This document shows positions 1 to 10,476 of a DNA stretch of 46,687 nucleotides, piece after piece. A model generated the notes under the pieces. That model ran no database searches. It had not been told where the DNA came from and worked only from the letters and a program-made list of their open reading frames with translations. Positions within the stretch are counted from its first letter, which is position 1. Every line of letters starts with the position of its first letter. The stretch is taken from positions 1 through 46,687 of the forward strand of contig NZ_JAADZW010000026.1 in NCBI RefSeq assembly GCF_010645065.1. The letters run 5' to 3'. Both the position numbers and the translations under genes were made by a program. Source of the stretch: Flavobacterium fluviatile. GTDB taxonomy: Bacteria > Bacteroidota > Bacteroidia > Flavobacteriales > Flavobacteriaceae.

Positions 1-2340
1 AGGGTCTGGGTAGCCGTATTTACTAAAGAACCTACTGTCCATACACCCGTTGCTGTGTCGTAAGTTCCTGCCGTTGCTGTGTAGGAAACATACGTATAAC
101 CCGAAGGCAACAGATCGGTAACAGTCACACCCGAAGTATCCTGAGGGCCATTGTTGGTTACATTCACACTGAAGGTTACCTCAGATCCTACAAGCGGCGC
201 TGCATTGCTCACCGTTTTGGTCAATGATAAATCTGAAGATTGTTGTATTGGAGCGGTTGTCGCTTCTGCGTAGTCGTTTTCAGCTGTGTCACCATTTGCA
301 GGCGTTGAGTTTGGATCCGGAAGATCGCTCGCCGTAACTTCGGCAGTGTTTAGGTAGGTTCCGGTTGGGTTGACTGTGGCAGTTATTTGTAATGTTTCTG
401 AAGCTCCATTGATTAAATTGCCAATTGTCCAAACACCCGTTGTCGGAATATAAGTTCCGGTTGAAACGGTAAATCCATTGAAAGTATATCCTGAAGGAAG
501 CAAGTCAGTCACCTGAACACCGGTATTGTCCTGCGGACCGTTATTGGCAACTACTATTTCGAAAGTCACCTCAGAACCCACCAAAGGAGTAGCATTGCTC
601 ACCGTTTTGGCCAATGATAAATCGGAAGATTGTTGTATCGGAATAGTAACAGCTGTTGCGTAATCATCTTCAAGAACGGCACTATTATTTGGTGTGGAAT
701 CCGGATCCGGAAGATCGCTTGCCGTAACTTCAGCAGTGTTTAGGTATGTTCCGGTTGCGTTGACTGTAGCGGTTATCTGTAGGGTCTGGGTAGCCGTATT
801 GGCTAAATCCCCTACTGTCCATACACCCGTTGCTGTGTCGTAAGTTCCTGCCGTTGCAGTGTAGGAAACATACGTATAACCCGAAGGCAACAGATCGGTA
901 ACAGTCACACCCGAAGTATCCTGAGGGCCATTGTTGGTTACATTCACACTGAAGGTTACCTCAGATCCTACAAGCGGTGTTGCATTGCTCACCGTTTTGG
1001 TCAATGATAAATCTGAAGATTGTTGTATTGGAGCGGTTGTCGCTTCAGCGTAGTCGTTTTCAGTTGTATCTCCATTTGCAGGTGTCGAGTTTGGATCCGG
1101 AAGATCGCTCGCCGTAACTTCAGCAGTGTTTAGGTAGGTTCCGGTTGGGTTGACTGTAGCGGTTATTTGCAGGGTCTGGATAGCCGTATTGGCTAAAGAA
1201 CCTACTGTCCATACACCCGTTGCTGTGTCGTAAGTTCCTGCCGTTGCTGTGTAGGAAACATACGTATAACCTGAAGGAAGCTGATCTGTAACAGTCACAC
1301 CCGAAGTATCCTGAGGACCATTGTTGGTCACATTCACACTGAAAGTCACCTCAGATCCTACAAGCGGCGCTGCATTGCTCACCGTTTTGGTCAATGATAA
1401 ATCTGAAGATTGTTGTATCGGAATAGTAACAGCTGTTGCGTAATCATCTTCAAGAACGACACTATTATTTGGTGTGGAATCCGGATCCGGAAGATCGCTT
1501 GCTGTAACTTCAGCAGTGTTTAGGTAGGTTCCGGTTGCGTTGACTGTAGCGGTTATTTGTAATGTTTCTGAAGCTCCGTTGATTAAATTGCCAATAGTCC
1601 AAATACCCGTTGCCGGGATATAAGTTCCGGTTGAAACGGTAAATCCATTGAAAGTATATCCTGAAGGAAGCAAGTCAGTCACCTGAACACCGGTATTGTC
1701 CTGCGGACCGTTATTGGCAACTACTATTTCGAAAGTCACCTCAGAACCCACTAAAGGAGTAGCATTGCTCACCGTTTTGGTCAATGATAAATCTGAAGAT
1801 TGTTGTATCGGAATAGTAACAGCCGTTGCGAAATCATCTTCAAGAACGACACTATTATTTGGTGTGGAATCCGGATCCGGAAGATCGCTCGCCGTAACTT
1901 CGGCAGTATTCAAATAGGTTCCTGTTGGGTTGACCGTGGCAGTTATTTGTAATGTTTCTGAAGCTCCGTTGATTAAATTGCCAATAGTCCAAACACCCGT
2001 TGCCGGGATATAAGTTCCGGTTGAAACGGTAAATCCATTGAAAGTATATCCTGAAGGAAGCAAGTCAGTCACCTGAACACCGGTATTGTCCTGCGGACCG
2101 TTATTGGCAACTACTATTTCGAAAGTTACCTCAGAACCCACTAAAGGAGTAGCATTGCTCACTGTTTTGGTCAATGATAAATCTGATAAAGGCTGAATCG
2201 GAGTTGTAGTTGCATTAGCTTCATCATCTTCACTTTGATCACCATCATCGTTATTTGGTGTACTGTCAATATCAGGTAAATCGCTTGCCGTCACTTGTGC
2301 AATATTAAAATAATCACCGGTTGAAAGTACTTCTACATCA
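1..2340 (-). repeat. Six tandem near-identical 390-bp repeats inside the adhesin gene
   Basis: Units begin at 1, 391, 781, 1171, 1561 and 1951, exactly 390 bp (130 codons) apart, so the frame is kept. A more diverged unit follows at 2341. Two sequence types occur: type A (agggtctgg start) at 1, 781 and 1171, and type B (aatgtttctgaag start) at 391, 1561 and 1951. The linker part of each unit also has two versions that do not always go with the A or B type. Near-identity at the DNA level suggests recent duplication or gene conversion. The array continues beyond the left edge. Confidence 0.95.
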
Positions 2341-5300
2341 AGAATCAGGGATTCTGAAACTCCGCTATCAACGTTTCCTACACTCCATATACCAGTTGCG
2401 CTATCATATAATCCGGCTGATGAACTATAATTTACATATTCATATCCAGATGGTAATAAATCGGTTACCTGAACTCCTGTGGCGTTATTTGGACCATCAT
2501 TTCTAATAATGAGTTCAAAAGAAACCTGACTTCCAATAAAAGGAGTTGTATTTCCTGCCACTACATTTTTAACTAAAGACAAGTCGGCAGAGGGTCCTTC
2601 AAAAGTAATTTCGGCATCATCCTGATCATCTTCTGTTAGTACATTGTTATTAGGGGTACTATCAGGATCTGGCAAATCACTAGCTGTAACCTGTGCTACG
2701 TTAACGTAATTACCTAACGGATTTACAATCGCACTAAAAGTTAGATTTATACCAGAATTACTGGCTATATATAAATCACTCCATTGTAATGTAGCACTTG
2801 CGATTTGATATGTACCGCCATTTGAAACTGATCCAGGAATTAAAGTGTAACCATCAGGAATTACATCCTGAATATCAACTCCTGATGCATTTCCGGGACC
2901 ATTGTTGATGACATTAATTGTAAAATCTACTTGCTCACCGGCAGCTGCAGTTGTTGGGGCAACAGACTTTATGAGCTCTAAATCAGCCTGTTTTAAGGTA
3001 ACTGTCGTATTAGACAGATCATCTTCTATCAAACCATTGCCTGGTGTGCTGTCAGGGTCTATTTCATTCGCTGTTTGAACTTCAGCAACATTTATATAAT
3101 TTGAAAGATTGGTTACCGAATTGACTTTTGCAGTAATTTGAAGTGTTATAGTATTACCGGTATTAAGATTTCCGATAGTCCAAATGCCTGTAGCACTATT
3201 ATAATTTCCGGCACCGTTATCACTTACATAAGTGTAACCTGAAGGTAATTGATCTAAAACAGTAATTCCGGTACCATTATTTGGTCCACTGTTAGTTACC
3301 CTAATTGTGAATATAACATTATCATCAATGCTTACTGAGGTTGGCGAAACTGTTTTAAGCAGCGATAAATCAGCTATTTTTAATGTTACTTCTGCATCAT
3401 CCTGATCGTCTTCTGCTAAGATATTATTATTAGGTGTACTGTCCGGATCATATTGATCAGCTGCAATGATTTCAGCAACATTTAAATAAGATCCGGTTTG
3501 ATTAATGGTAGCATTGAAAGTTAAGGTAAGCCTGTCTCCATTTGGAATTGCAAGGCCATACCATGAAAGAGTGTTGTCACCTATATTGTATTGTCCTGAA
3601 TTGCTTGCTGACCCCGGAACTAAAGTATATCCCGAAGGAATATAATCTCTCACTGCTACATTTGTGGCATCAACTGTTCCTCCTTGCGAGTTATTATTAA
3701 AGATTTCTATGCTAAAAGTTACGACATCACCTGCGTTACCTATATTTGGAGACACCGATTTTGTTAGTTCAAGATCAGCAACTGATAAAATTGTAATGGT
3801 AACAGTATCTGTTGAAACAGCACAATTTCCATTACTTACGGTCCATTGCATCACATAAGTACCAAAAACAGTTCCTGTTACAGCAGTGACCGGAGAGGTA
3901 TTATCTGTAAATCCTACAACACTTGGTCCGGAAATTTGTGACCATATTCCAGTTCCTACAGTTGGTGCAACAGCATTTAGATTTACCGGGGTGAATTGTG
4001 GAATTGTCTGGTCTGGTCCTGCGTTAGCTGTTGATGGCAGATCATAAATATTAATTATCACGGTATCTTCAGAAATACATCCGGTGGTTGAGATAGTCCA
4101 GTTAAACTCATAAGTCCCTGGAATTAGTCCTAGAATTGAAGATACGGGATTGTTTATATTCGAGATATTAGCGGTATTTGGTCCTGAAATCTGTGTCCAG
4201 ACACCAGTTCCAATAACAGGCACATTACCAGCCATAGTTACTGTGTCAACATCACATAAATCCTGATCAGGACCAGCATCAGCCAGCGTTGGAGGATCAT
4301 CATTAAAGGTTATATTGACTGAATCTGAAGAAGGCTGACATAAAGAAGGATTTGTAAATGGTCCATTTGTTACTGTCCACGTTAGTGTATAGGTTCCTAA
4401 TACTGAGATATTAGAAAGAGTCGTAATTGGGCTGTTTGGGCTGTCAATTACAGCAGCTGCACCCGGAGGCTGATTTGTAATAGTCCAGGTTCCAATACCA
4501 ACTGCAGGAGCTACTGCGGAGGTCTGATAAGTCGTCTGGCAGGCAACAGCATCATCCGGACCTGCATCAGCGCTGCTTGGTGCCGCATACATTTCTATTC
4601 TGACAATATCTGATAAACTTCTGCATGAGGCACTTTCGAATACCCATTCTAAAATATAAAGTCCGGGAACTGTTAAGCCGGAAATTGTTGAATTAGGATT
4701 TGTAGGATCATCAATGACTGCAACGCTTCCTAATGGCTGTGTAACAAATCGCCATTCTGCAGTCGTAACATCAGCAGGAGCAATATTTCCGTTTAGAGTT
4801 GTAATTCCTGCAACATCATCAATACATAAATTCTGATCAGGACCAGCAATCGGATCAAGACTTGCGCCACTAAATATTTGAATATTTACCGAATCAGATG
4901 ATCCTGGACAGGTACTGCTATCCGGAAAAGTTACGGAACTAGTTGTATAAGTAAAAACATAACTTTCTCCAGGAACAACAGTAGCATTTGCAATATAACT
5001 ATCAGCAGGAGACTGTGTAATTATAACATCGCCTGGATTACCACTAGTACTGGTAAGCGACCATGTTCCTCTTGAATTTGCATTTCCGCTAAGCTGAATG
5101 CTAGTGACATCACAATAGTTTTGATCAGAGCCTGCATCAGCAGGTGGACTTACAACAATAACAACGTCATCAAAAGTTGGGTTACACAAAAATACATTTC
5201 GGGCAGTGATGTTCCATCTAAAAGTATAAGTACCCGCTACAAGTCCGTTAATGACTGTATTCGGATCGTTTGGACTAACAATAGTTGGCTGATTTGGTGC

Positions 5301-8018
5301 TCCATCAAGAAGAGACCATTGTCCGTTTTCAAAAAAATTATCAAAACTATTTGCACTCATTGTTGTACTGGTGCCACTGCAAACATTTTGATCAGGTCCT
5401 GCATCGGCTGCTGAGGGAGGAATTCCTATTGTAACATTAACATCATCAAAAGCTTCACCACACACTCCGGCCTCAATAGTCCATCTAAAAATATAATTAC
5501 CACTATAGGTAAATGTAAATGTTGCATTTGGATCATGTATATCACTAATGGTATAATTGGAAAGCCCGGAAACTCTTGTCCAGGTTCCAGTAGCACCACT
5601 ACTGGAGGTAGCGGCCATAGTTATGACTGAACCGCATATTTCCTGATCAGGACCTGCCTCAGCCAATGGTGGTGTATCGGCAATGGTTACAGAAACAGAG
5701 CTTTCATTAGGCTGGCAACTGCCAAATGTTCTTTGGATTGACCATGTAAAAATATACGTTCCGTTTGAAGGTACTGTAACTAATGTATTAGGATCGTTTA
5801 TATCTGCAAAAACAACTCCGGCTGAAGGCGAGACAGACCATGTGCCTGTTTCTAAAATCGCGGGTGTATTTCCACTTAAATTGAAAGAAGCTGTTCCGGA
5901 AGGATAACAAGTATCAGGACCTGCATCAGAATTAGAAGAGGCAGCCGCATTATTTGTTAAAATTGTAATGTCGTCTGAAACTGGTGCACTACATGAAGGG
6001 CCAGGATGCAGATAAGAAATTGTCCATTGTAACTGATAGGAAGCTGTGTTGGTAGAGAAACCAGTGGCAATAGCATTTGGATCATTACTATTCGAAAATG
6101 TAATTGTATCCGGACCTGATAGCTGACTCCATGTACCTATTTCACCAGCCTGCGCTGGTACAGCAGCAAGTTGTACTTGTGAGTTATAACAAACAATCTG
6201 ACTGGGTCCGGCATCTGGCGTACTTAATGAACTATCTGAAACGTTTATAGATACTGTAGCGGTTGAATAACCACATGTTGCACCACCCCCTTTTGTAACA
6301 TATTGAAATACATAAGTCCCGGCAACAAGTCCTGATATTTGCGGATTTATAGCAAATGGGTTATCTATTATAGCATTATTAGGACCACTTAACTGATTCC
6401 ATACATGCGTTCCATCCGGACTCACAACTCCGGATAAAGTTGTACTGGTTGTACCACAGGGTAAGCTTACGTCAGAACCTGCATTTGAAGGGACCGGTTG
6501 GCCAGATGTAAAAATAACTAAGCTGTCGAATCCATAATCACAGCCAACAGGAAGAGAACCGTTCTGGCTTCTGATAAATTCAAGTGCATAACCGCCAGGA
6601 GTTTCCAGTGTTAACGTAAGGGAGCTTCCGACGCTTTGTAAAGGTGTGGGAAAAGGTCCTAACGGAGAACCACTTGGTCCGGTTACAATACGGTATTGAT
6701 TGACTCCTGTACCGGTTACAGCGATAGGAATTGTAAAAACTGTAGCATCACAGGCCCCTACAATATTATCTCCATTATTGGCGATAATAGTTCTTGTTGC
6801 CCCATTATATCGGATATTATAGTCTTTTGTAAACACACATCCGGTATTGCTATTTGTCAGAGTATATCTAAAAGTGTAAGGATCTCCCGAATCTGAAATA
6901 TTTGTAATTAAGGTAGTTGGATTAGTTGGAGTAACAATTACTGCTCCGGTATCTCCGGCTATTTGTGTCCATTCAACAGTTTCGCCCGCATATAATGGGG
7001 TTTGTGCAACTAATGTTACTGATGTAATTGTATTATCACAAAATGATATGTTTTCGTCTCCGCCCGGTAAAGTTGTAACATCCTGTGTAGCCGGAGGGAC
7101 TGTAATAGTGACCAAATCATTACCTGATGCACATAGACCGGTTACGCTCCATCTAAAGGTATAAGTTCCTTCAGTAAGATTAGAAACTTCAGTGCTATTA
7201 GAATTAGGATTATCAATAGTAGGGGTGCTTGGACCGCTTACAAATGTCCATTGCCCATTTTGTCCGTTCAGGCCACAGCCTCCGTAAGATCCTGTTATAT
7301 TTGTAGATTGCGAAATAGTATAGCAATTGCTTAAAGTCTGATCTGGTCCTGCAGAAACAGGGGTTTCTCCACCATAGTTCGTAACAGTAATTTGTGATGT
7401 TGTTCTGCAGCGCTGCCCGGAAGAATATTCAGGACCTTCAATAACCCATTGAAGTGTGGAGGTGCCGCAGCTTGTTGGAGGTAATGTTATAGTAGAGGTA
7501 GGGAGGTTTGGAAAATCAATTACAACTCCCGCATTATTGGCTCCAACAATTTCCCAATAACCGGTTTCTCCTGCATTTTGTGGTGTATTACCACTAATTG
7601 TTAAAGTACCCGAGTTGTTTGGACAACTCGCTATATTTCCACCGGCATTGGCAATAGTAATAGGTTCTACATTAACAACTTTGTCCTGATATGCGAATAT
7701 CCCATCACCGCAGGTCGCACTATACCTGAAAATATAAGTATTACCGCCTGTATATCCAGTTACATTTGTTGTTGGGTTGTTTGGAGTGTCAATCACTACA
7801 GTAGGGCCTGCTATTTGAGTCCATACCGCATTGCCAATTATAGGAGAAGGATTATTTCCTGTTAAAACTAAGGACTCTGTTTCGCAGATAGTAACGTTTA
7901 GAACTCCTGCGTTTACCGTACAATTTTGTCCATATGTATTTTTAGAAAAAAACAATACAAGAAGTACAGCTAACACTATTTTTTTGAAATAACACTTAAT
8001 TTGTATAGATTGTTCCAT
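1..8018 (-). CDS. Giant secreted adhesin-like repeat protein (N-terminal part; runs off the left edge)
   Basis: The frame is open from the ATG at 8018 to the window edge (2,672 codons, no stop seen), so the C-terminus is missing. Residues 1-34 form a signal peptide (basic start, hydrophobic core, cut near YGQ). From about 7930 to 3800 there are roughly a dozen Ig/PKD-like units of about 90 residues. They carry AGPDQ-type starts, a GxW(T/S) core and endings such as GTYTFxW, with paired Cys. From about 3800 to 1 there are about ten DUF11 units, typified by DLSLTKTVSN, VTDLLPSGYTY and the acidic linker DPDSTPNN...EDD. In the Bacteroidota such proteins are usually exported by the type 9 secretion system and have a C-terminal sorting domain; that part lies outside, so this is inference. 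A -7-like TAAATTTG lies on the minus strand at 8127-8134. A surface adhesion, gliding or biofilm role is likely but not shown. Confidence 0.85.
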   Translation of the reverse strand, partial: MEQSIQIKCYFKKIVLAVLLVLFFSKNTYGQNCTVNAGVLNVTICETESLVLTGNNPSPIIGNAVWTQIAGPTVVIDTPNNPTTNVTGYTGGNTYIFRYSATCGDGIFAYQDKVVNVEPITIANAGGNIASCPNNSGTLTISGNTPQNAGETGYWEIVGANNAGVVIDFPNLPTSTITLPPTSCGTSTLQWVIEGPEYSSGQRCRTTSQITVTNYGGETPVSAGPDQTLSNCYTISQSTNITGSYGGCGLNGQNGQWTFVSGPSTPTIDNPNSNSTEVSNLTEGTYTFRWSVTGLCASGNDLVTITVPPATQDVTTLPGGDENISFCDNTITSVTLVAQTPLYAGETVEWTQIAGDTGAVIVTPTNPTTLITNISDSGDPYTFRYTLTNSNTGCVFTKDYNIRYNGATRTIIANNGDNIVGACDATVFTIPIAVTGTGVNQYRIVTGPSGSPLGPFPTPLQSVGSSLTLTLETPGGYALEFIRSQNGSLPVGCDYGFDSLVIFTSGQPVPSNAGSDVSLPCGTTSTTLSGVVSPDGTHVWNQLSGPNNAIIDNPFAINPQISGLVAGTYVFQYVTKGGGATCGYSTATVSINVSDSSLSTPDAGPSQIVCYNSQVQLAAVPAQAGEIGTWSQLSGPDTITFSNSNDPNAIATGFSTNTASYQLQWTISYLHPGPSCSAPVSDDITILTNNAAASSNSDAGPDTCYPSGTASFNLSGNTPAILETGTWSVSPSAGVVFADINDPNTLVTVPSNGTYIFTWSIQRTFGSCQPNESSVSVTIADTPPLAEAGPDQEICGSVITMAATSSSGATGTWTRVSGLSNYTISDIHDPNATFTFTYSGNYIFRWTIEAGVCGEAFDDVNVTIGIPPSAADAGPDQNVCSGTSTTMSANSFDNFFENGQWSLLDGAPNQPTIVSPNDPNTVINGLVAGTYTFRWNITARNVFLCNPTFDDVVIVVSPPADAGSDQNYCDVTSIQLSGNANSRGTWSLTSTSGNPGDVIITQSPADSYIANATVVPGESYVFTYTTSSVTFPDSSTCPGSSDSVNIQIFSGASLDPIAGPDQNLCIDDVAGITTLNGNIAPADVTTAEWRFVTQPLGSVAVIDDPTNPNSTISGLTVPGLYILEWVFESASCRSLSDIVRIEMYAAPSSADAGPDDAVACQTTYQTSAVAPAVGIGTWTITNQPPGAAAVIDSPNSPITTLSNISVLGTYTLTWTVTNGPFTNPSLCQPSSDSVNITFNDDPPTLADAGPDQDLCDVDTVTMAGNVPVIGTGVWTQISGPNTANISNINNPVSSILGLIPGTYEFNWTISTTGCISEDTVIINIYDLPSTANAGPDQTIPQFTPVNLNAVAPTVGTGIWSQISGPSVVGFTDNTSPVTAVTGTVFGTYVMQWTVSNGNCAVSTDTVTITILSVADLELTKSVSPNIGNAGDVVTFSIEIFNNNSQGGTVDATNVAVRDYIPSGYTLVPGSASNSGQYNIGDNTLSWYGLAIPNGDRLTLTFNATINQTGSYLNVAEIIAADQYDPDSTPNNNILAEDDQDDAEVTLKIADLSLLKTVSPTSVSIDDNVIFTIRVTNSGPNNGTGITVLDQLPSGYTYVSDNGAGNYNSATGIWTIGNLNTGNTITLQITAKVNSVTNLSNYINVAEVQTANEIDPDSTPGNGLIEDDLSNTTVTLKQADLELIKSVAPTTAAAGEQVDFTINVINNGPGNASGVDIQDVIPDGYTLIPGSVSNGGTYQIASATLQWSDLYIASNSGINLTFSAIVNPLGNYVNVAQVTASDLPDPDSTPNNNVLTEDDQDDAEITFEGPSADLSLVKNVVAGNTTPFIGSQVSFELIIRNDGPNNATGVQVTDLLPSGYEYVNYSSSAGLYDSATGIWSVGNVDSGVSESLILDVEVLSTGDYFNIAQVTASDLPDIDSTPNNDDGDQSEDDEANATTTPIQPLSDLSLTKTVSNATPLVGSEVTFEIVVANNGPQDNTGVQVTDLLPSGYTFNGFTVSTGTYIPATGVWTIGNLINGASETLQITATVNPTGTYLNTAEVTASDLPDPDSTPNNSVVLEDDFATAVTIPIQQSSDLSLTKTVSNATPLVGSEVTFEIVVANNGPQDNTGVQVTDLLPSGYTFNGFTVSTGTYIPATGIWTIGNLINGASETLQITATVNATGTYLNTAEVTASDLPDPDSTPNNSVVLEDDYATAVTIPIQQSSDLSLTKTVSNAAPLVGSEVTFSVNVTNNGPQDTSGVTVTDQLPSGYTYVSYTATAGTYDTATGVWTVGSLANTAIQTLQITATVNPTGTYLNTAEVTASDLPDPNSTPANGDTTENDYAEATTAPIQQSSDLSLTKTVSNATPLVGSEVTFSVNVTNNGPQDTSGVTVTDLLPSGYTYVSYTATAGTYDTATGVWTVGDLANTATQTLQITATVNATGTYLNTAEVTASDLPDPDSTPNNSAVLEDDYATAVTIPIQQSSDLSLAKTVSNATPLVGSEVTFEIVVANNGPQDNTGVQVTDLLPSGYTFNGFTVSTGTYIPTTGVWTIGNLINGASETLQITATVNPTGTYLNTAEVTASDLPDPNSTPANGDTAENDYAEATTAPIQQSSDLSLTKTVSNAAPLVGSEVTFSVNVTNNGPQDTSGVTVTDLLPSGYTYVSYTATAGTYDTATGVWTVGSLVNTATQT

Positions 8019-8404
8019 AGGCCCGGAATTGCTATGTGGATATGAACATTTATATAACCACGTTAGATTAATAATGGTCTTTCAATAAAAAACTTGAATT
8101 TTTTTTGTGGTATTTGTAGAGACACTCAAATTTAAAAAACTAGTGCTTTGATATTTAACTAAACATGTTTCAGATTATAACTTGAAACAAGAAAAGGTCT
8201 AATTTGAATAAGATTGAGATGTTTCAAATACTTATTTAACAATTACAGAAGAATATAAAAATTTGAAGACAAAAAGGAATACGATACCAAATCAATCCTA
8301 AAAACAGATTAATCCTAAAAAATGCCTGACAAAAATTTCATTTTCGAATTTATTGCGAAGTTCAGACCCAAAATTATTATATTTATACACTCTACCTTAT
8401 CAAA
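8019..8404. other. Divergent intergenic region between adhesin and hybrid kinase
   Basis: This is 386 bp of very AT-rich sequence with no supported gene. On the minus strand TAAATTTG at 8127-8134 matches the Bacteroidota -7 element and could serve the adhesin; no good -33 TTG was seen. On the plus strand TATATTTA at 8378-8385 with TTG at 8353-8355 (22-nt gap) could serve the kinase. Both are weak calls. Confidence 0.4.
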
Positions 8405-10393
8405 ATGAAAAACATAGAACTTCCAATACCACACAATGAAGCAGAACGTTTAGCCGCATTAAAACGTTATAATATTCTTGATACGCTTCCTGATAATGCT
8501 TTTGATGATGCAACAAAACTTGTTTCCTATATATGTGGCGTACCCATTGCACATATTTCGTTCATAGATGAAAACAGACAATGGTTCAAATCTGAAATAG
8601 GAATAGGTGTGTCAGAAGTACCGCGGGAAATTAGTTTTTGCCAGTACACTATTATGGACTCCAAAATGGTTGAAATCCCCGATACACTTTTAAATGAAAG
8701 ATTTAAAGAAGATGCGAATGTTACAGGAGGTTTTAAAGTAAGATTTTATGCCGGTATTCCATTAACAACACCAGACGGTTATAACATAGGAACCCTATGC
8801 GCAATAGATCATGTTACCAAGGAACTAAACGAAAATCAGAAAAATGCATTGTCGATTGTTGCAAAACATGTAATAAATCAATTGGAGCTGGCGACAAAAA
8901 ACATAGAGCTCAACGCTCAGAAAAAAATTGCAGAACGTGCCGTATTGGCAAAAGACAGCTTTTTAGCAAACATGAGTCACGAAATCAGGACACCATTGAA
9001 TGCAATAATTGGCTTTACAGATCTTTTGGCCCAGACACAGCTGGACAGCATGCAAAGGGATTATATTGATAGCGTACAAATTGCAGGAGAGAATCTGCTT
9101 CTGATTATCAATGATATTCTGGATCTTTCTAAAATCGAATCAGGCAATCTTACTATTGAGTCACAGCCATTCAATTTAAAAAAGACACTTAAGCATGTAT
9201 ATAATTTATTAAAAATTAAAGTACCTCCTGCTGTTGAATTCAATCTCTTCGTAGATACCGAATTGCCGGAAATGGTAATAGGCGATCAGGGGAGACTAAA
9301 TCAAATACTGGTTAACCTTACAGGTAACGCCCTCAAATTTACCCAGGAAGGAGAAGTTACAGTATCCGTTAAAAAGATCAATGAGACTGCTGATGATTAT
9401 GCTCTCAGATTTTCTGTTAAAGATACCGGAATAGGCATACAAGAGGAAAAACTTAAAACGATATTTGAACGATTTACCCAGGCAGAAGAAAGTACAACCA
9501 GAAGATTTGGCGGAACGGGACTCGGCCTTAGCATTGTAAAACAGCTCGTAGAACTGCAAGATGCTGAAATCCATGTAAAAAGCAAAGAAGGCCGTGGCTC
9601 AGAATTTTCATTTGTCCTTACTTACAAAAAAGCAGATTACAATGAAACTCCAATTAAAACATTACCGGAAGAACAATTAGGCAAACTCAAAATCCTGTTA
9701 TGTGAAGACAATGCCTTAAATCAAAAGCTGGCAAAAAGCGTTATTGAAAATTTTGGCTTTGAACTGGATATTGCAGAAAATGGTGAAGAAGGTATAGATT
9801 TATTATCAAAAAACAATTATGATTTAGTACTAATGGATCTCCAGATGCCAGTAAAAGATGGCTATCAAACAACGCAATATATCAGGAATGAGATGGATTT
9901 AACCATTCCGATTATAGCCATGACAGCACATTCTCTTGTAGGTGAACAGGAACGCTGTTATGATGTAGGAATGGATGCTTATGTACCCAAACCTTTTAAG
10001 CAGGCAATGCTTTTACAGACAATAAAAACAGTTCTGAACAAAGATGTTAAGCATACTCTCAAAAGAAAAATAGATTTATCGTTTTTAGACGAAATGTCTT
10101 GCGGAAATCCCAATTTTAAACAGGATATGATAGATCTCTTTATAGAAAAGATTCCAAATGAGGCAGCTCAGCTCGAAGAGTCATTTAACAGTAATGACTT
10201 TGATAGTGTAAAAAAACTAGCCCATAATATGAGATCCAGCCTCGATATCTTTATGCTGCAAGATCTTTCTAATTGCTTATCGATTATTGAAGAAGAAGCC
10301 ATTATGGGAAAATTTACCACTGAAAGTTTAGATAAGATAAATATCATACACTGCGGAATTATTGAGACAGTTAAAATTTTAAAGGAACTGTGA
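8405..10393 (+). CDS. Soluble hybrid sensor histidine kinase (GAF-HisKA-HATPase-REC-HPt)
   Basis: The 662-residue protein has no membrane segment, so it should sense a cytoplasmic signal. An N-terminal GAF domain covers about residues 20-165. A HisKA domain follows with the phospho-acceptor His192 in MSHEIRTPLN. The HATPase has an N box near residues 299-314, DTGIG at 340-344 and GGTGLGL near 369-375. A receiver domain spans about 427-545 with phospho-acceptor Asp478 and Lys529 in PKPF. A C-terminal HPt-like domain has His607 in AHNMRSS. The HPt motif departs from the usual AHxLKGSS, with Arg-Ser in place of Lys-Gly. All phosphorelay residues are present. The natural partner is the stand-alone receiver 83 bp downstream. 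The ligand of the GAF domain cannot be read from the sequence. Confidence 0.95.
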   Translation: MKNIELPIPHNEAERLAALKRYNILDTLPDNAFDDATKLVSYICGVPIAHISFIDENRQWFKSEIGIGVSEVPREISFCQYTIMDSKMVEIPDTLLNERFKEDANVTGGFKVRFYAGIPLTTPDGYNIGTLCAIDHVTKELNENQKNALSIVAKHVINQLELATKNIELNAQKKIAERAVLAKDSFLANMSHEIRTPLNAIIGFTDLLAQTQLDSMQRDYIDSVQIAGENLLLIINDILDLSKIESGNLTIESQPFNLKKTLKHVYNLLKIKVPPAVEFNLFVDTELPEMVIGDQGRLNQILVNLTGNALKFTQEGEVTVSVKKINETADDYALRFSVKDTGIGIQEEKLKTIFERFTQAEESTTRRFGGTGLGLSIVKQLVELQDAEIHVKSKEGRGSEFSFVLTYKKADYNETPIKTLPEEQLGKLKILLCEDNALNQKLAKSVIENFGFELDIAENGEEGIDLLSKNNYDLVLMDLQMPVKDGYQTTQYIRNEMDLTIPIIAMTAHSLVGEQERCYDVGMDAYVPKPFKQAMLLQTIKTVLNKDVKHTLKRKIDLSFLDEMSCGNPNFKQDMIDLFIEKIPNEAAQLEESFNSNDFDSVKKLAHNMRSSLDIFMLQDLSNCLSIIEEEAIMGKFTTESLDKINIIHCGIIETVKILKEL

Positions 10394-10476
10394 TAAAAAG
10401 AAAATATGCTATAGCTTTACGTAATTCCTTATTTTTTTACTAAATTAAATTCCTCAAAAGATAAATATTCAAACCC

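Noticed and set aside
1..2340. CRISPR-like or satellite array
   Set aside because: The repeat unit is 390 bp, is fully coding in one frame and has no unique spacers of constant length, so it is a protein repeat.
1696..6896. Several plus-strand reading frames of 60-97 residues within the adhesin gene
   Set aside because: They are antisense shadows of a continuous minus-strand coding frame, and one repeats with the 390-bp unit.
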